Origin: CAZYFH01 sp965249175
GTDB lineage: Bacteria > Acidobacteriota > Vicinamibacteria > Vicinamibacterales > UBA8438
Length of the DNA stretch: 64,000 nt
Assembly: GCA_965249175.1 (NCBI GenBank)
Contig: OZ252227.1
Coordinates: 5,332,001 to 5,396,000, forward strand
Reading direction: 5' to 3'
In this document: positions 9,479 through 18,333 of the stretch, piece after piece
How positions within the stretch are numbered: position 1 is the first letter of the stretch
Layout of the letters: every line of letters starts with the position of its first letter
Translations under genes and position numbers: made by a program
Notes under the pieces: generated by a model
Database searches by the model: none
What the model saw: only the letters and a program-made list of their open reading frames with translations
What the model was told of the DNA's origin: nothing

Positions 9479-9620
9479 CGGTCACCGCCCGGCTGGCTGG
9501 CGCGGCGTCGTCCTCATGGTCATCCGGGTCCGACGTCGCAGCGGTGATTGTCCCGGCATGACGCGGACCGAGCGCCGGCACCGACCCGCGACCGGTGGCA
9601 CGGCAACCCACCGGGTGGCG

Positions 9621-10268
9621 CTACTGCTTTGTCAGCGTCGCGTCGCCCCAGGTCACCGAGTTGAAGAGCTCGTTGGGGAACGTGACGACGACCGGCTCGG
9701 TGAGGCTGAACTTGTCGTCGTCTCCGTCGTAGTCTCGGACGGTGAGACGGCCTTCCAGCTCGACGATGCCGTAGGTGCCCTCTCCTTCGCCCTCCGCGTC
9801 CTCGAACTCGAACGTGCCGTCGTTCTTGAGTGCGAGGGTAAGAGCGCCGTCTTCGCTCTCGAACTCGAGATCGTCGCGGACGCGACTCCCCGGCGGGGCC
9901 GCCGCCAGCTCGATCTCGAGCGGCCGTGCCCGGATGAGTCTGTCGCCTGAATCGAGCGTCACAGCCACCGCTGTCGGCTGGTAGCCATCGGCCCGAAACT
10001 CGACCACCCAGTCGCCGAACTGCAGGTTGCGAAAATTGAAGCGGCCGTCGTCGTTGGTCGTCTCTTCCCGCGGGTCGCCTGCCGCCGTTCGCTCATCACC
10101 CGTCAACTGTCCGGAGATGCTCACATCAGCGAGGCCGTTCCCCCACTCGTCGGTCACCTCGCCGCGTATTCCCCCCATCGTCTGCGCGCCGGCAGCCGAA
10201 GCGATGACGCCCGTGACCACCATCACGACCATCTGGACCGTCACATTCCGCCTCATCCAGCGACCCAT
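9621..10268 (-). CDS. Secreted carboxypeptidase-regulatory-like domain protein
   Basis: A 215-residue protein with a signal peptide (about 1-28, ending AGAQT) and one carboxypeptidase-regulatory-like beta-sandwich (about 31-115: GGIRGEVTDEWGNGLADVSISG through FNFRNLQFGDWVVEFRADGYQ). A second acidic strand-rich half follows, with FEFEDAEGEGEGTYGIVELEG and several Asp/Glu clusters. No enzymatic motif is visible. The ATG has AAGGGGG six bases upstream. Such stand-alone domains usually mediate surface or transport interactions, but nothing here defines the partner. It lies between a TPR lipoprotein and a VWFA-related gene on the same strand. Confidence 0.8.
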   Translation of the reverse strand: MGRWMRRNVTVQMVVMVVTGVIASAAGAQTMGGIRGEVTDEWGNGLADVSISGQLTGDERTAAGDPREETTNDDGRFNFRNLQFGDWVVEFRADGYQPTAVAVTLDSGDRLIRARPLEIELAAAPPGSRVRDDLEFESEDGALTLALKNDGTFEFEDAEGEGEGTYGIVELEGRLTVRDYDGDDDKFSLTEPVVVTFPNELFNSVTWGDATLTKQ

Positions 10269-10427
10269 GGGTGCCCCCTTCTCGACTCAGACCGGCCGCA
10301 GAGAACGCGCCGGGATGAGGCCATTCTACCCGCCAATCGCGATGACCGGAAGGCCAGCATGGGATTAGTCCGGGAGCGTGAAGACGTAGAGCGCGTTCCC
10401 GGTGCGAGGCCCGGCTTGAAGGTGTGA

Positions 10428-12377
10428 CTACGGCGATTCGGTGATCCGGAACGGGCGATGGAGCCGGGCCACCTCCGTGGAGTCGCGCATGACGAGCGCG
10501 CGGGCCACATACCGGCCCGGCGGGAGGTGGGTGACCGATACGGCGGCCGAGACGGTGCGATGAGGGGCATCGGTCGGCCCGTCGAGGACCGCGTCCCCGG
10601 AGGCTCGCGCGGGGGCGGACTCGTCGTCGGCCACCTCGACCACGACGTGCGTCTGCTCGAAGATCGACGACGACGGCGCGGGCGCGTGTAGCTCCAGATA
10701 CGCCAAGAGGTCCCCGCTCGCCACGCGCGCCTCGACCGGCGGATGAAACGTGGCGTCCTCCGAGGGCCAATCGGCCACCATCAGGTCGCTGACCGCGAGC
10801 GGTCGGTCCGGCACCAGGTCGGCGTGGAGGAGGTGCTCGACGCCGCCGCAGCGGCCCGCGGCGTCAAGCACGACAATCCTCAGCACATAGGTGCCCGGGG
10901 CGACGAACATCGACCGGGAGTACTCGAGCACCGGCCCGCCAGGCGTGTCCACCTGCGTGGCCGTGACTTGCCGCTTCCCGCTCGCGAGCACCGTGCCCTC
11001 GAGATCGCGCAGGGCGAAGGCCACCCAGACGTCCGAGGAAAAGTCTACTTCTCCCCCGACTTCGGCGGCGATCGTGACCCTCATCTGCCCTGCTTCCGGG
11101 TACGCATACGTCGCGACCCGGAGCGGCAGCTCGGTCGTGGGAACGGGCGACCGGAGCGCCCGCGCCAGGCGCTCATCGGCGCTCTCGTTGGCGAACGGAT
11201 CCGTGAACCGCACTTCCCGCCGTGCACGCACGCGCGCGCCCGACCGCCGCACCGACACCTTGATACCCCGCCGTTCCTCGTCTCGGTCCGTGGGGCGCGC
11301 TTCTACGCCGAGCAGGTAGTAGCCGGACAGCTCCTCCTCCAGCCGGTCGAACAGCGGGCCGGGGTTGTAGTGCGCGCGAAAGATCTCCCCGCGCGCGAGC
11401 GCCGTCACCGCCTGGAGCCCCGCCTCCCGCATACGGGCATCTTCCTGGGGCGACGGCGGCGCCGAGGCCTCGTGGATGTCGGTCAGCGGCGCGTCGACCT
11501 TGATCACGTACACCGTCGTACGCGACGCGGCGGCCAAGTCCTCGATCTCCTTGAGAAAGGCCGAGTCGCGCGCGATCACGAGCCCACCCGAGATCCACAC
11601 CAGCGCCTTCGGCCCCTCAATGTCGCGCAGCGCTCGCAGAATGGACTCGAGCCCACGACGGGTGTTCAGCGCGTGCTGTCTCACCTCGTGCACGATCATC
11701 CGAGTTTCGGTGTACACCCTCGTCGCACAGCTGATGTCCTGTGCGAGACCGGTCCCGCATTCGCGCGCGGTCACCCTCCCTCGCAGGTCCTGATCGCCGT
11801 ACTCGGAGATCTGGAACGCCTCGAAGATGCCAATGTTGAGACTGCGCTGCACGCGCTCGCCGAGACCCGACATAGTCTCGACCTCGCGGCGGATACGTTC
11901 GTGGTCGTGCGTGAAGTCGATGTAGCGGCCGGTGGGCACCGCCATGAGGGCGACGCGATCGAAGGGCGTCAGCGTGTCGACGAACGCGCCGGCGGCGCGC
12001 GTCACATGGCGCCCCTCCCCGAAGAGCATGCTCTCCTCGTCGACCGCGATCACGATGAGGCGGCCGCGCGGCTGGCCGATGTTCGACGTGTAGAAGATCT
12101 CCTCCGACTCGAGTGTCGGCGGACGATCCTCCCGGGATGGTCGCAACGCGATGAACTGCGCCTGGACGACGCGACGGGACTCCCCATCGATGTCGACGCT
12201 GAACTCCTCCGCGTCGAGGTCGGTGATCGGGCGCCCGTTGCCGTCGATGACGCTGACATCGATCTCGATGATATCGACGCCGCTCCGAAACGTCAGTCGT
12301 TGTTGCGACGTCTGCCCAGAGGCGACCGCCGTTGCGATGACCACGACGAGACCGAGCCCGGCGAGCCGAAGGCGCAT
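10428..12377 (-). CDS. Secreted VWFA-related domain protein with altered MIDAS
   Basis: A 649-residue protein. Start chosen at ATG 12377 (GAGGGGAGTAGTC upstream) because it gives a clean signal peptide (residues 1-20, ending VASGQ). A VWFA-related domain follows: FRSGVDIIEIDVSVIDGNGRPI (about 30-50), RLIVIAVDEESMLFGEG (about 106-122), a LVWISGGLVI strand, and YYLLGVEARP. The usual DxSxS metal site reads DEESM, so the first Ser is lost and metal-dependent binding is doubtful. The C-terminal third is a set of beta-sandwich segments (VHLPPGRYVARALV-like) typical of this family. Likely an extracellular interaction protein. The gene precedes the carboxypeptidase-regulatory gene on the same strand. 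Confidence 0.84.
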   Translation of the reverse strand: MRLRLAGLGLVVVIATAVASGQTSQQRLTFRSGVDIIEIDVSVIDGNGRPITDLDAEEFSVDIDGESRRVVQAQFIALRPSREDRPPTLESEEIFYTSNIGQPRGRLIVIAVDEESMLFGEGRHVTRAAGAFVDTLTPFDRVALMAVPTGRYIDFTHDHERIRREVETMSGLGERVQRSLNIGIFEAFQISEYGDQDLRGRVTARECGTGLAQDISCATRVYTETRMIVHEVRQHALNTRRGLESILRALRDIEGPKALVWISGGLVIARDSAFLKEIEDLAAASRTTVYVIKVDAPLTDIHEASAPPSPQEDARMREAGLQAVTALARGEIFRAHYNPGPLFDRLEEELSGYYLLGVEARPTDRDEERRGIKVSVRRSGARVRARREVRFTDPFANESADERLARALRSPVPTTELPLRVATYAYPEAGQMRVTIAAEVGGEVDFSSDVWVAFALRDLEGTVLASGKRQVTATQVDTPGGPVLEYSRSMFVAPGTYVLRIVVLDAAGRCGGVEHLLHADLVPDRPLAVSDLMVADWPSEDATFHPPVEARVASGDLLAYLELHAPAPSSSIFEQTHVVVEVADDESAPARASGDAVLDGPTDAPHRTVSAAVSVTHLPPGRYVARALVMRDSTEVARLHRPFRITESP

Positions 12378-12525
12378 GACTACTCCCCTCGTTCCGTATT
12401 CCCGGACGGCGCGCTTGGGCACGTCCGAGCGCTGCATCGACCCCCCGGCTTCGAGGCGACGTGCGTGACGTCCACCTCGGACTGCTGCGTCACTCTACTT
12501 CGAACCAGGGTGGTTCGGGAGCCTT

Positions 12526-14751
12526 TCATCGCGGTGTCCGGTACGGCTGGTGCGCCAGATACAGCCCCACGCGCTGGTCGATTGCGGCGGCACGGGACCC
12601 GAAGCCGGGCGTCGCCCGGGCGCGGGCGGCGGCCCGACGGGCGGTCTCGATCGCCTGCTCGAAGCGGCCGCCGGACGCATACGCGGCCGCGAGTGCGTCG
12701 AGCACGAGCGGGTGATCGTCGCCCGCGAGCGCCCCGGCGCGCTCGGCCAGCGCAAGCGCCTCCAGGGGGTCGCGCAGACTCGACTCGGACGCCGTTGCGC
12801 GCAGCCAGGCGAGATCGAGGAGCGTCCCCGCCATGTTCGGATTGAGGTCGAGCGCCTGCCGGTACTCCGCGACCGCCGCCGCCGGCTGCCCGTCGGCGAG
12901 CAGTGCGGCCCCGAGGCCGTGGTGGGCCGCGGCGTATCCTGTCTGGAATTCGATCGCCTGGCGATAGGCGGCTATCGCTTCTACGACCGCCTCGCCCGGC
13001 TGCCCGCCGGCGAGCAACGCGGTCGCCAGGTTGTAGTGCGCGGCGGCGAGACGCGGCAGGAACTGGATGGCCAGTCGATAATGCGAGACCGCGTTCGCGC
13101 GGTCACCCACGGTTTCGAGCAAGGCGCCGAGGTTGTTGTGGGCCTCTCCGTAGCCCGGCTCGAGCTCGATCGCCCGGCGATAGGCGGCAATCGCCTCTTC
13201 AACCGCTCCCTGTACCTGCAGCGCGCCGGCGAAGTTGTAATGGGCGTCCGGGAAGTCGGGCGCGAGCCGAATCGCCTCGCGCAGCTCCTCCATTGCAGCC
13301 TCGACCTGGCCCACCTCGAGATACCGCACCGCCAGGCCTGTCCGGCTCTCGTGGTCGGTCGGGTCGCGACGCAACAACGCCTGGTAACCCAGAATCTCGT
13401 CGCGCGCCTCCCTCAACCGCAGGTTCCCCGTCAGCACGGCCTCATCGCCGGCGTGAATCGTGAGCACCTGGAGCAGGACCTGCGCCATCTCGTCGGTCGA
13501 CCTCGGGCCAAAACGCACCGGCTGTGGCGGGTCGTGCGGGTTGCGCGGATTGGCGGCGGAGTTGTCGTAGACATACCGCATCTCGAGGCGCGTGCCCGCC
13601 GGCAGGTGCACCGCCTCGCGGTACCGGTACTCGTCTTGCCAGTTGAAGTCCCAGTCGTCGATGCGCAGAAGCGTCCGCTCCGTGCCGTTAGGGAGCGTCG
13701 CCGTCGCATGAATCTCCGTGCCGAGGTAGTGCGCGTGCGGATTGATGGCGAGCAGGTCGACCGCGACCGGGAGTCGATATGCGTCGCGCACGACATGCGC
13801 AGCGTCACCGGCCGGGATGTCGATTGTCATGGAGCTGAGCACAACGGCCACCGGACGCAGCGTAGCCGGGCTCTCGGCGAAGTACAGCCCCACCTCGGGC
13901 TGCACCGCGACTGGCGCCGCGCCGGGGATCATGTGGAGCTGCAGGACGACGTCGGTGCCGGGTGGGAGCGGCCACGAGAGGCTGTCCGGCTGGGCCGTCG
14001 GCGTCTTGCCGGGCGCCCAGCCGAGCACGTGCCCCGCGGGGAATCGAGCCGTTTCGACCATGAAGCCGCCGTAGCCCGGCAGCGGGTCGGCGGCGTCGAG
14101 GTCACGCGACCGACCGGTCGAATCGATCCTGATGGTCGCATGGTGAATCGCGCCGCTCGAGCCGGGCCGGATCTCGACGGCGTTGACCCACCGCAGCTCA
14201 TCCAGCGGCACCGGCAGCACGAACGTGCGGTAGACGTCGGTTGTGCCGGCCGGCAGCGTGTACGGCTCGGGCAGCGGCACAGCGAGATCGGGCGTCCCCA
14301 ACTGCCAGCCGTCGGCGATATCCGGTGGGTCAGGTCGGGCGTCGGGCGGTCCCTCGGGCGCGCCGGCCGCCGCCCAGCGCGCGATGAGGTCGATCTGCTC
14401 GTCGGTCAGCAGGCGTTCGCCCCGGAACGCCCCCGGCGGCGCAACCGGCTTCCACGGCGGCATCGCCCGGCGGCCTGTCGCCGAAGCCATGACCGCCGCG
14501 TGCTCGCGGGCCGTCTCGTAGTCGAGCACGCTGAAGGGGCCGATGCCCCCGGGTCGATGGCACGACACGCAGTGTTCGAACAGGATCGGGGCGATCGCCT
14601 CGGTATACGTGACCGATTCCTGGGCGGCGGCCGGCCAGGCGGCCAGCACGACCCCGAGGGCCAGCAGGCCGTGATGAAGGCGCCGCGTCGCTGGGAGCGC
14701 CCGCTCGGTCCAGGCCTCGGACCACCGTTTCACCGTGCGACCGAGCAGCAT
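12526..14751 (-). CDS. Secreted cytochrome c - dicopper (PHM/DBM-like) monooxygenase - TPR fusion
   Basis: A 741-residue protein starting at ATG 14751; the frame stays open further upstream into the divergent gene, but that extension has no leader. Order: signal peptide (about 24-43), heme c motif CVSCH (61-65), then two copper type II ascorbate-dependent monooxygenase-like beta domains (about 145-440). All six copper ligands known from peptidylglycine monooxygenase have visible counterparts: H203/H204 and H273 for CuH, H339/H341 and M422 for CuM. The TPR region runs from about 450 to 715, and the end reads VGLYLAHQPYRTPR, a version of the tail shared by other TPR proteins here. By family knowledge this would be a copper hydroxylase; the substrate and electron donor are unknown. 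Divergent from the monoheme gene at 14834. Confidence 0.86.
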   Translation of the reverse strand: MLLGRTVKRWSEAWTERALPATRRLHHGLLALGVVLAAWPAAAQESVTYTEAIAPILFEHCVSCHRPGGIGPFSVLDYETAREHAAVMASATGRRAMPPWKPVAPPGAFRGERLLTDEQIDLIARWAAAGAPEGPPDARPDPPDIADGWQLGTPDLAVPLPEPYTLPAGTTDVYRTFVLPVPLDELRWVNAVEIRPGSSGAIHHATIRIDSTGRSRDLDAADPLPGYGGFMVETARFPAGHVLGWAPGKTPTAQPDSLSWPLPPGTDVVLQLHMIPGAAPVAVQPEVGLYFAESPATLRPVAVVLSSMTIDIPAGDAAHVVRDAYRLPVAVDLLAINPHAHYLGTEIHATATLPNGTERTLLRIDDWDFNWQDEYRYREAVHLPAGTRLEMRYVYDNSAANPRNPHDPPQPVRFGPRSTDEMAQVLLQVLTIHAGDEAVLTGNLRLREARDEILGYQALLRRDPTDHESRTGLAVRYLEVGQVEAAMEELREAIRLAPDFPDAHYNFAGALQVQGAVEEAIAAYRRAIELEPGYGEAHNNLGALLETVGDRANAVSHYRLAIQFLPRLAAAHYNLATALLAGGQPGEAVVEAIAAYRQAIEFQTGYAAAHHGLGAALLADGQPAAAVAEYRQALDLNPNMAGTLLDLAWLRATASESSLRDPLEALALAERAGALAGDDHPLVLDALAAAYASGGRFEQAIETARRAAARARATPGFGSRAAAIDQRVGLYLAHQPYRTPR

Positions 14752-14759
14752 ACGGGCAG

Positions 14760-14765
14760 TATAAT
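14760..14765 (+). promoter_or_regulatory. Possible -10 element (TATAAT) in a divergent intergenic region
   Basis: A perfect TATAAT lies between the start of the dicopper fusion gene (14751, minus strand) and the monoheme gene (14834, plus strand), about 70 bp upstream of the latter. No convincing -35 box is found 16-18 bp upstream (TGCGAC is the best), so support is limited. Confidence 0.3.
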
Positions 14766-14833
14766 GCGTGCTATCCTGCCGAATCGAGCGGGAACCCCAG
14801 ACGAGCGGGGACGAAGAGAGAGAGGAGTCGGCC

Positions 14834-16993
14834 ATGAACGCCATGTTGAGGCGAGCGACACTCGCAGGTGGAGGGCTCATCGCGGCTGGGGGTCTGCTGT
14901 GGCTGCTCGGCGCCGCGCCATCCGCGGCCGATGATGACATCAGCGGCGTCGTCCGGAGTACCACCGGTCCGGAAGCCGGGGTGTGGGTGATCGCCTCGAC
15001 CGACGACCTCGAGACGGTCTTCCGCAAGATCGTTGTCACCGACAACGACGGCCGATTCCTCGTGCCCGATCTGCCCGACGCCCGCTACCAGGTCTGGGCC
15101 CGGGGCTACGGTCTGGTCGACTCCGCCGCGCTGTCGGCGAGACCCGGTGACAGCGTCGAGCTGAACCCGACGGCGGCCACCAGTCCGCGTGATGCCGCCG
15201 CGATCTACCCGGGGAACTACTGGTATTCACTCCTGGAAGTCCCGACGACGGATGAATTCCCCGGTACCGGGGAAAGCGGCAACGGCATCGGCCGCGAGAT
15301 GCGCACGCAGGCACAGTGGGTCGACCGGTTGAAGGACGGCTGCCAGCTCTGCCACCAGATGGGCAATCTGGCGACGCGGGAAGTGCCCAACCTCAGCGAC
15401 TACGACTCGACGCGCCACGCCTGGGATCAGCGGGTGTTGATCGGCTCGGCCGGCGCCGGCATGAACGCCGGGATCAACCGCATGGGCCGGGACCGATCGC
15501 TCGGCCTGTTCGCGGACTGGACGGACCGGATCATGGCGGGAGAGGTGCCGCCCGCGCCGCCACGCCCCGAGGGTGTGGAACGCAACGTCGTGCTGACGCA
15601 GTGGGGCTGGTCGACGGATCGTGGGTTCATCCACGATGAGATCGCCACCGACAAACGGGACCCGACGCTCTACGCCAACGGGCCGGTCTACGGTGTCGAC
15701 ATGATGGGCAAGCTCGTGATCACCGACCCCGTCGCACATCAGTCGTTCGACCTGCAGATTCCGACGCGCGTGCCGATGGACCGCCGGGGCACTGGGTACG
15801 GCGCGCCGACCGCCGAACCCGTTCCGTCGCCGTACTGGGGTACCGAGGAGGTGGCGCGCACGGGGCCAGCCAACCCGCACAATCCGATGATGGACGGCAA
15901 GGGCCGCGTCTGGATGACGTCGACGATCCGGCCGCGCGAGAACGCATCGTGGTGCCAGGATTCGGATCACCGATCCGTCACGCGCTTCCCGCTTCAGCGC
16001 GCCGGGCGACAGATGTCGTACTACGACACGGAGAGCCAGACGTTCGTCTTGATCGATACGTGCTTTGACACCCACCACCTGCAGTTCGCGGACGATGACA
16101 ACGATACGCTCTGGATCAGCGGGGACAGCAACGTGGTCGGTTGGATCAATACACGATTGTTCGACGAGACGGGCGATGAGCGCGCGTCGCAGGGCTGGTG
16201 CCCGACCATCCTCGACACGAACGGCGACGGCAAGGTCGGCGAATACGTCGAGCCAGACGAAGCGCCGGACCCGACCAAGGACACCCGGATCAGCGGCTTT
16301 GCCTACGGGATCATCCCGAACCCGGTCGACGGCTCCATCTGGATCGCGCGCCCGTATCCGAATCCGGTACCGGGCCAACTGGTTCGGCTGGACCCCGAGA
16401 GCTGCATGGCCGAGATCTATGAGCCGCCGTTCGAGACCGAGGCGGTCCCGCCCGCGCAGTGGGGGCACGGCCCCCGCGGGATTGACGTCGATCGGAACGG
16501 CCTGATCTGGACGGCGCTTGGCGGGAGCGGCCATCTCGCGAGCTTCGACCGGAGCCAGTGCCGCGTGCTGAACGGTCCGGAGGCGACTGGCCAACACTGC
16601 CCCGAGGGGTGGACGCTCTATCCAACCCCCGGCCCGCAGATGCGGGGGGTCTCGGCGGCCGGGAGCGCCGACTTCCACTACTACATGTGGGTGGACCAGT
16701 TCGACACGCTCGGCCTCGGCGCCAACGTCCCACTCGTCAACGGCACCACCTCCGACTCGCTGATCGCGCTGCTCCCGGACAGCGGCAAGATGGTGACGCT
16801 TCGCGTCCCGTACCCGCTCGGTTTCTACACGCGCGGGCTGGACGGCCGCATCGACGATCCGACGGCGGGCTGGAAAGGCCGCGGCGTGTGGGCGAGCAAC
16901 GACACCATCGCGAACTGGCACAACGAAGGCGGCAAGGGGATGACCAGCGAGATCGTACGGTTCCAGGTTCGTCCGCACCCGCTTGCACGCTGA
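14834..16993 (+). CDS. Secreted monoheme protein: carboxypeptidase-regulatory domain plus propeller-like region (sister copy)
   Basis: A 719-residue protein with the start at ATG 14834 behind AGAGAGGAGTCGGCC. Signal peptide about 1-31, carboxypeptidase-regulatory domain about 35-110 (ISGVVRSTTGPEAGVWVIAS), heme c site CQLCH at 170-174. The long C-terminal region matches the copy at 5747-7960 almost block for block: NPMMDGKGRVWMTSTIRPR, YDTESQTFVLIDTCFDTHHLQF, DTNGDGKVGEYV, GIDVDRNGLIWTALGGSGH and GFYTRGLDGRIDDPTAGWKG. Both carry TSEIVRFQVRPHPLA-like ends. The duplication predates considerable divergence. The pairing with a divergent copper monooxygenase suggests, but does not show, a shared redox function. 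It ends about 80 bp before the SGNH gene. Confidence 0.84.
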   Translation: MNAMLRRATLAGGGLIAAGGLLWLLGAAPSAADDDISGVVRSTTGPEAGVWVIASTDDLETVFRKIVVTDNDGRFLVPDLPDARYQVWARGYGLVDSAALSARPGDSVELNPTAATSPRDAAAIYPGNYWYSLLEVPTTDEFPGTGESGNGIGREMRTQAQWVDRLKDGCQLCHQMGNLATREVPNLSDYDSTRHAWDQRVLIGSAGAGMNAGINRMGRDRSLGLFADWTDRIMAGEVPPAPPRPEGVERNVVLTQWGWSTDRGFIHDEIATDKRDPTLYANGPVYGVDMMGKLVITDPVAHQSFDLQIPTRVPMDRRGTGYGAPTAEPVPSPYWGTEEVARTGPANPHNPMMDGKGRVWMTSTIRPRENASWCQDSDHRSVTRFPLQRAGRQMSYYDTESQTFVLIDTCFDTHHLQFADDDNDTLWISGDSNVVGWINTRLFDETGDERASQGWCPTILDTNGDGKVGEYVEPDEAPDPTKDTRISGFAYGIIPNPVDGSIWIARPYPNPVPGQLVRLDPESCMAEIYEPPFETEAVPPAQWGHGPRGIDVDRNGLIWTALGGSGHLASFDRSQCRVLNGPEATGQHCPEGWTLYPTPGPQMRGVSAAGSADFHYYMWVDQFDTLGLGANVPLVNGTTSDSLIALLPDSGKMVTLRVPYPLGFYTRGLDGRIDDPTAGWKGRGVWASNDTIANWHNEGGKGMTSEIVRFQVRPHPLAR

Positions 16994-17076
16994 GCCGAGC
17001 GGAGCTCGACGACCTGATCCTCGGTGACGGTCGTTCCGCCCCAACGTAGGGATTCGAGGGCTCAGCACAGGTGACG

Positions 17077-18156
17077 ATGGGCACCGACCGGCCGACGGCG
17101 AGCAGGGCGGGTGCTGTGCGAAGACGGGCCTGGTTGCCGGCGGCGAGTCTGCTCGTCGGTTCCACGGTACTCGCCGTTGTCGGAGCCGAGGCGGCGGTGC
17201 GGCTGATCCTGCCAGTTGGGATGGCGGAAATCGCGTGGGGCACCGTGAGGTTGTCAGACAACCAGACGCTGATGTACGAGTTGCAGCCGGGCGTGTCGGA
17301 CCACAATCGATTCGCATTTCGTGGGCGTGAGCCCTCGCGGGCGAAGCCGGAGGGCGCGTTTCGAGTGGCGATGCTGGGTGACTCGATCACCTACGGCCAC
17401 GGTCTGGCCGGTCCGGAGACGATCCCGAGCCAGCTCGAAGCCATGCTCGACCACTCCTCCACGCCGGCGGAGGTGCTCAACTTCGGCGTGCCGGGGTACA
17501 GCATCATCCAGGAGGCGGAGCAGGTTCGCGTCAGCGTGCTCGGCTTCGAACCGGACCTCGCGATCCTCCTTGTGTGCTTGAATGACTGGGATGCCGTCAC
17601 TCTCGAGTTTCAGGCGCTCCTCGCGACGCAGGATTCCCGGATGCGGTTTCTGTCGCTGTTCGACCGTCCGGACGCCTCGCGAGTCACACGTTGGCTGTAT
17701 CGCTCTCACCTCGTCCGGTTGACGGAGTATCAGATCCGCCGTCACGTCAACGGGTTGGGACCCGGGTGGGGGCGGTATCAACTGGGTCCCGACAACGAGC
17801 TGCCCGCCATCCAGTCGTCAGTGCTGCGTCGGTACACCGACTCGTCGTTCTACCCAGCTCACTTCGAGCGGCTGTCCCGTGTGCTGGCCACCCAGGGGAT
17901 CCCGTTGCTGGTCATGCTGGCGCCGTGGAACGTGGAGGGGGGCGACGAACACTATGCCGAGAGACTGGCCGAGTTGACGGCGCTCTGCACCGGCAGCCTC
18001 TGCACCCTGGTCGACTTTCTGGCGAAGGTGAGAAACGACCGCGGGATCCGGTTCGAGTCCGAGGAGGTCTACGGCGCTGACCAGGTCCACTTTACACCGA
18101 TCGGAGCGACGGCTGTCGCGCGATTTCTGCGCCCGCACGTGGAGCGCTTCCGTTGA
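17077..18156 (+). CDS. SGNH/GDSL-type hydrolase, membrane-anchored
   Basis: A 359-residue protein, counted from ATG 17077; GTG six bases upstream (17071) is an equal alternative. The N-terminus has one hydrophobic segment (about 20-45, ASLLVGSTVLAVVGAEAAVRL) and so is tethered or secreted. The SGNH blocks are clear: GDSITYGHG with the nucleophile Ser near residue 103, NFGVPGYS (block II Gly), VCLNDWD (block III Asn) and the C-terminal DQVHFTPIGA with the catalytic His. Such enzymes act as esterases or O-acyl hydrolases on carbohydrates or lipids; no substrate can be assigned. The final residues are VARFLRPHVERF. The gene sits 80 bp after the monoheme gene. Confidence 0.87.
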   Translation: MGTDRPTASRAGAVRRRAWLPAASLLVGSTVLAVVGAEAAVRLILPVGMAEIAWGTVRLSDNQTLMYELQPGVSDHNRFAFRGREPSRAKPEGAFRVAMLGDSITYGHGLAGPETIPSQLEAMLDHSSTPAEVLNFGVPGYSIIQEAEQVRVSVLGFEPDLAILLVCLNDWDAVTLEFQALLATQDSRMRFLSLFDRPDASRVTRWLYRSHLVRLTEYQIRRHVNGLGPGWGRYQLGPDNELPAIQSSVLRRYTDSSFYPAHFERLSRVLATQGIPLLVMLAPWNVEGGDEHYAERLAELTALCTGSLCTLVDFLAKVRNDRGIRFESEEVYGADQVHFTPIGATAVARFLRPHVERFR

Positions 18157-18200
18157 CCCCTTGGCGCCCCATGACCAGCTTTGGGGTCCCAGGTGTTCCG

Positions 18201-18229
18201 TTGAATAACGCCCGACCCTGTTGTACGAT
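18201..18229 (+). promoter_or_regulatory. Candidate sigma70-type promoter upstream of the ankyrin gene
   Basis: TTGAAT at 18201-18206 is followed by exactly 17 bp and TACGAT at 18224-18229, which matches the -35 and -10 consensus at four of six and five of six positions or close to it. It lies in the 177 bp gap before the ankyrin-DUF1592-DUF1552 operon, about 105 bp upstream of the first start codon. A regulated leader is possible. Not tested. Confidence 0.45.
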
Positions 18230-18333
18230 CCGGTAACGACCGTGCCGGCGGAGGGCGCGGAGTCTGGCCGCGGATGTGGTGATTTGCTGGGGCCGCGATT
18301 GATGAATCCCCAGGCGAGGACTGGTACCGAAAT

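Noticed and set aside
10743..12845. Long plus-strand open frame opposite the second VWFA-related gene
   Set aside because: Antisense shadow with no leader or motif, while the minus strand has a clear protein family.
12550..14934. Long open frame on the plus strand across the dicopper fusion gene
   Set aside because: It is a shadow of the minus-strand gene in GC-rich sequence; its translation is Arg-rich and shows no domain.
14752..15045. N-terminal extension of the dicopper fusion into the divergent monoheme gene
   Set aside because: Low-complexity residues, no leader, and it overlaps the well-supported opposite gene; ATG 14751 gives a proper signal peptide.
15227..17317. Long minus-strand open frame opposite the monoheme gene
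   Set aside because: Shadow; the plus-strand gene has a heme site, leader and paralogue.
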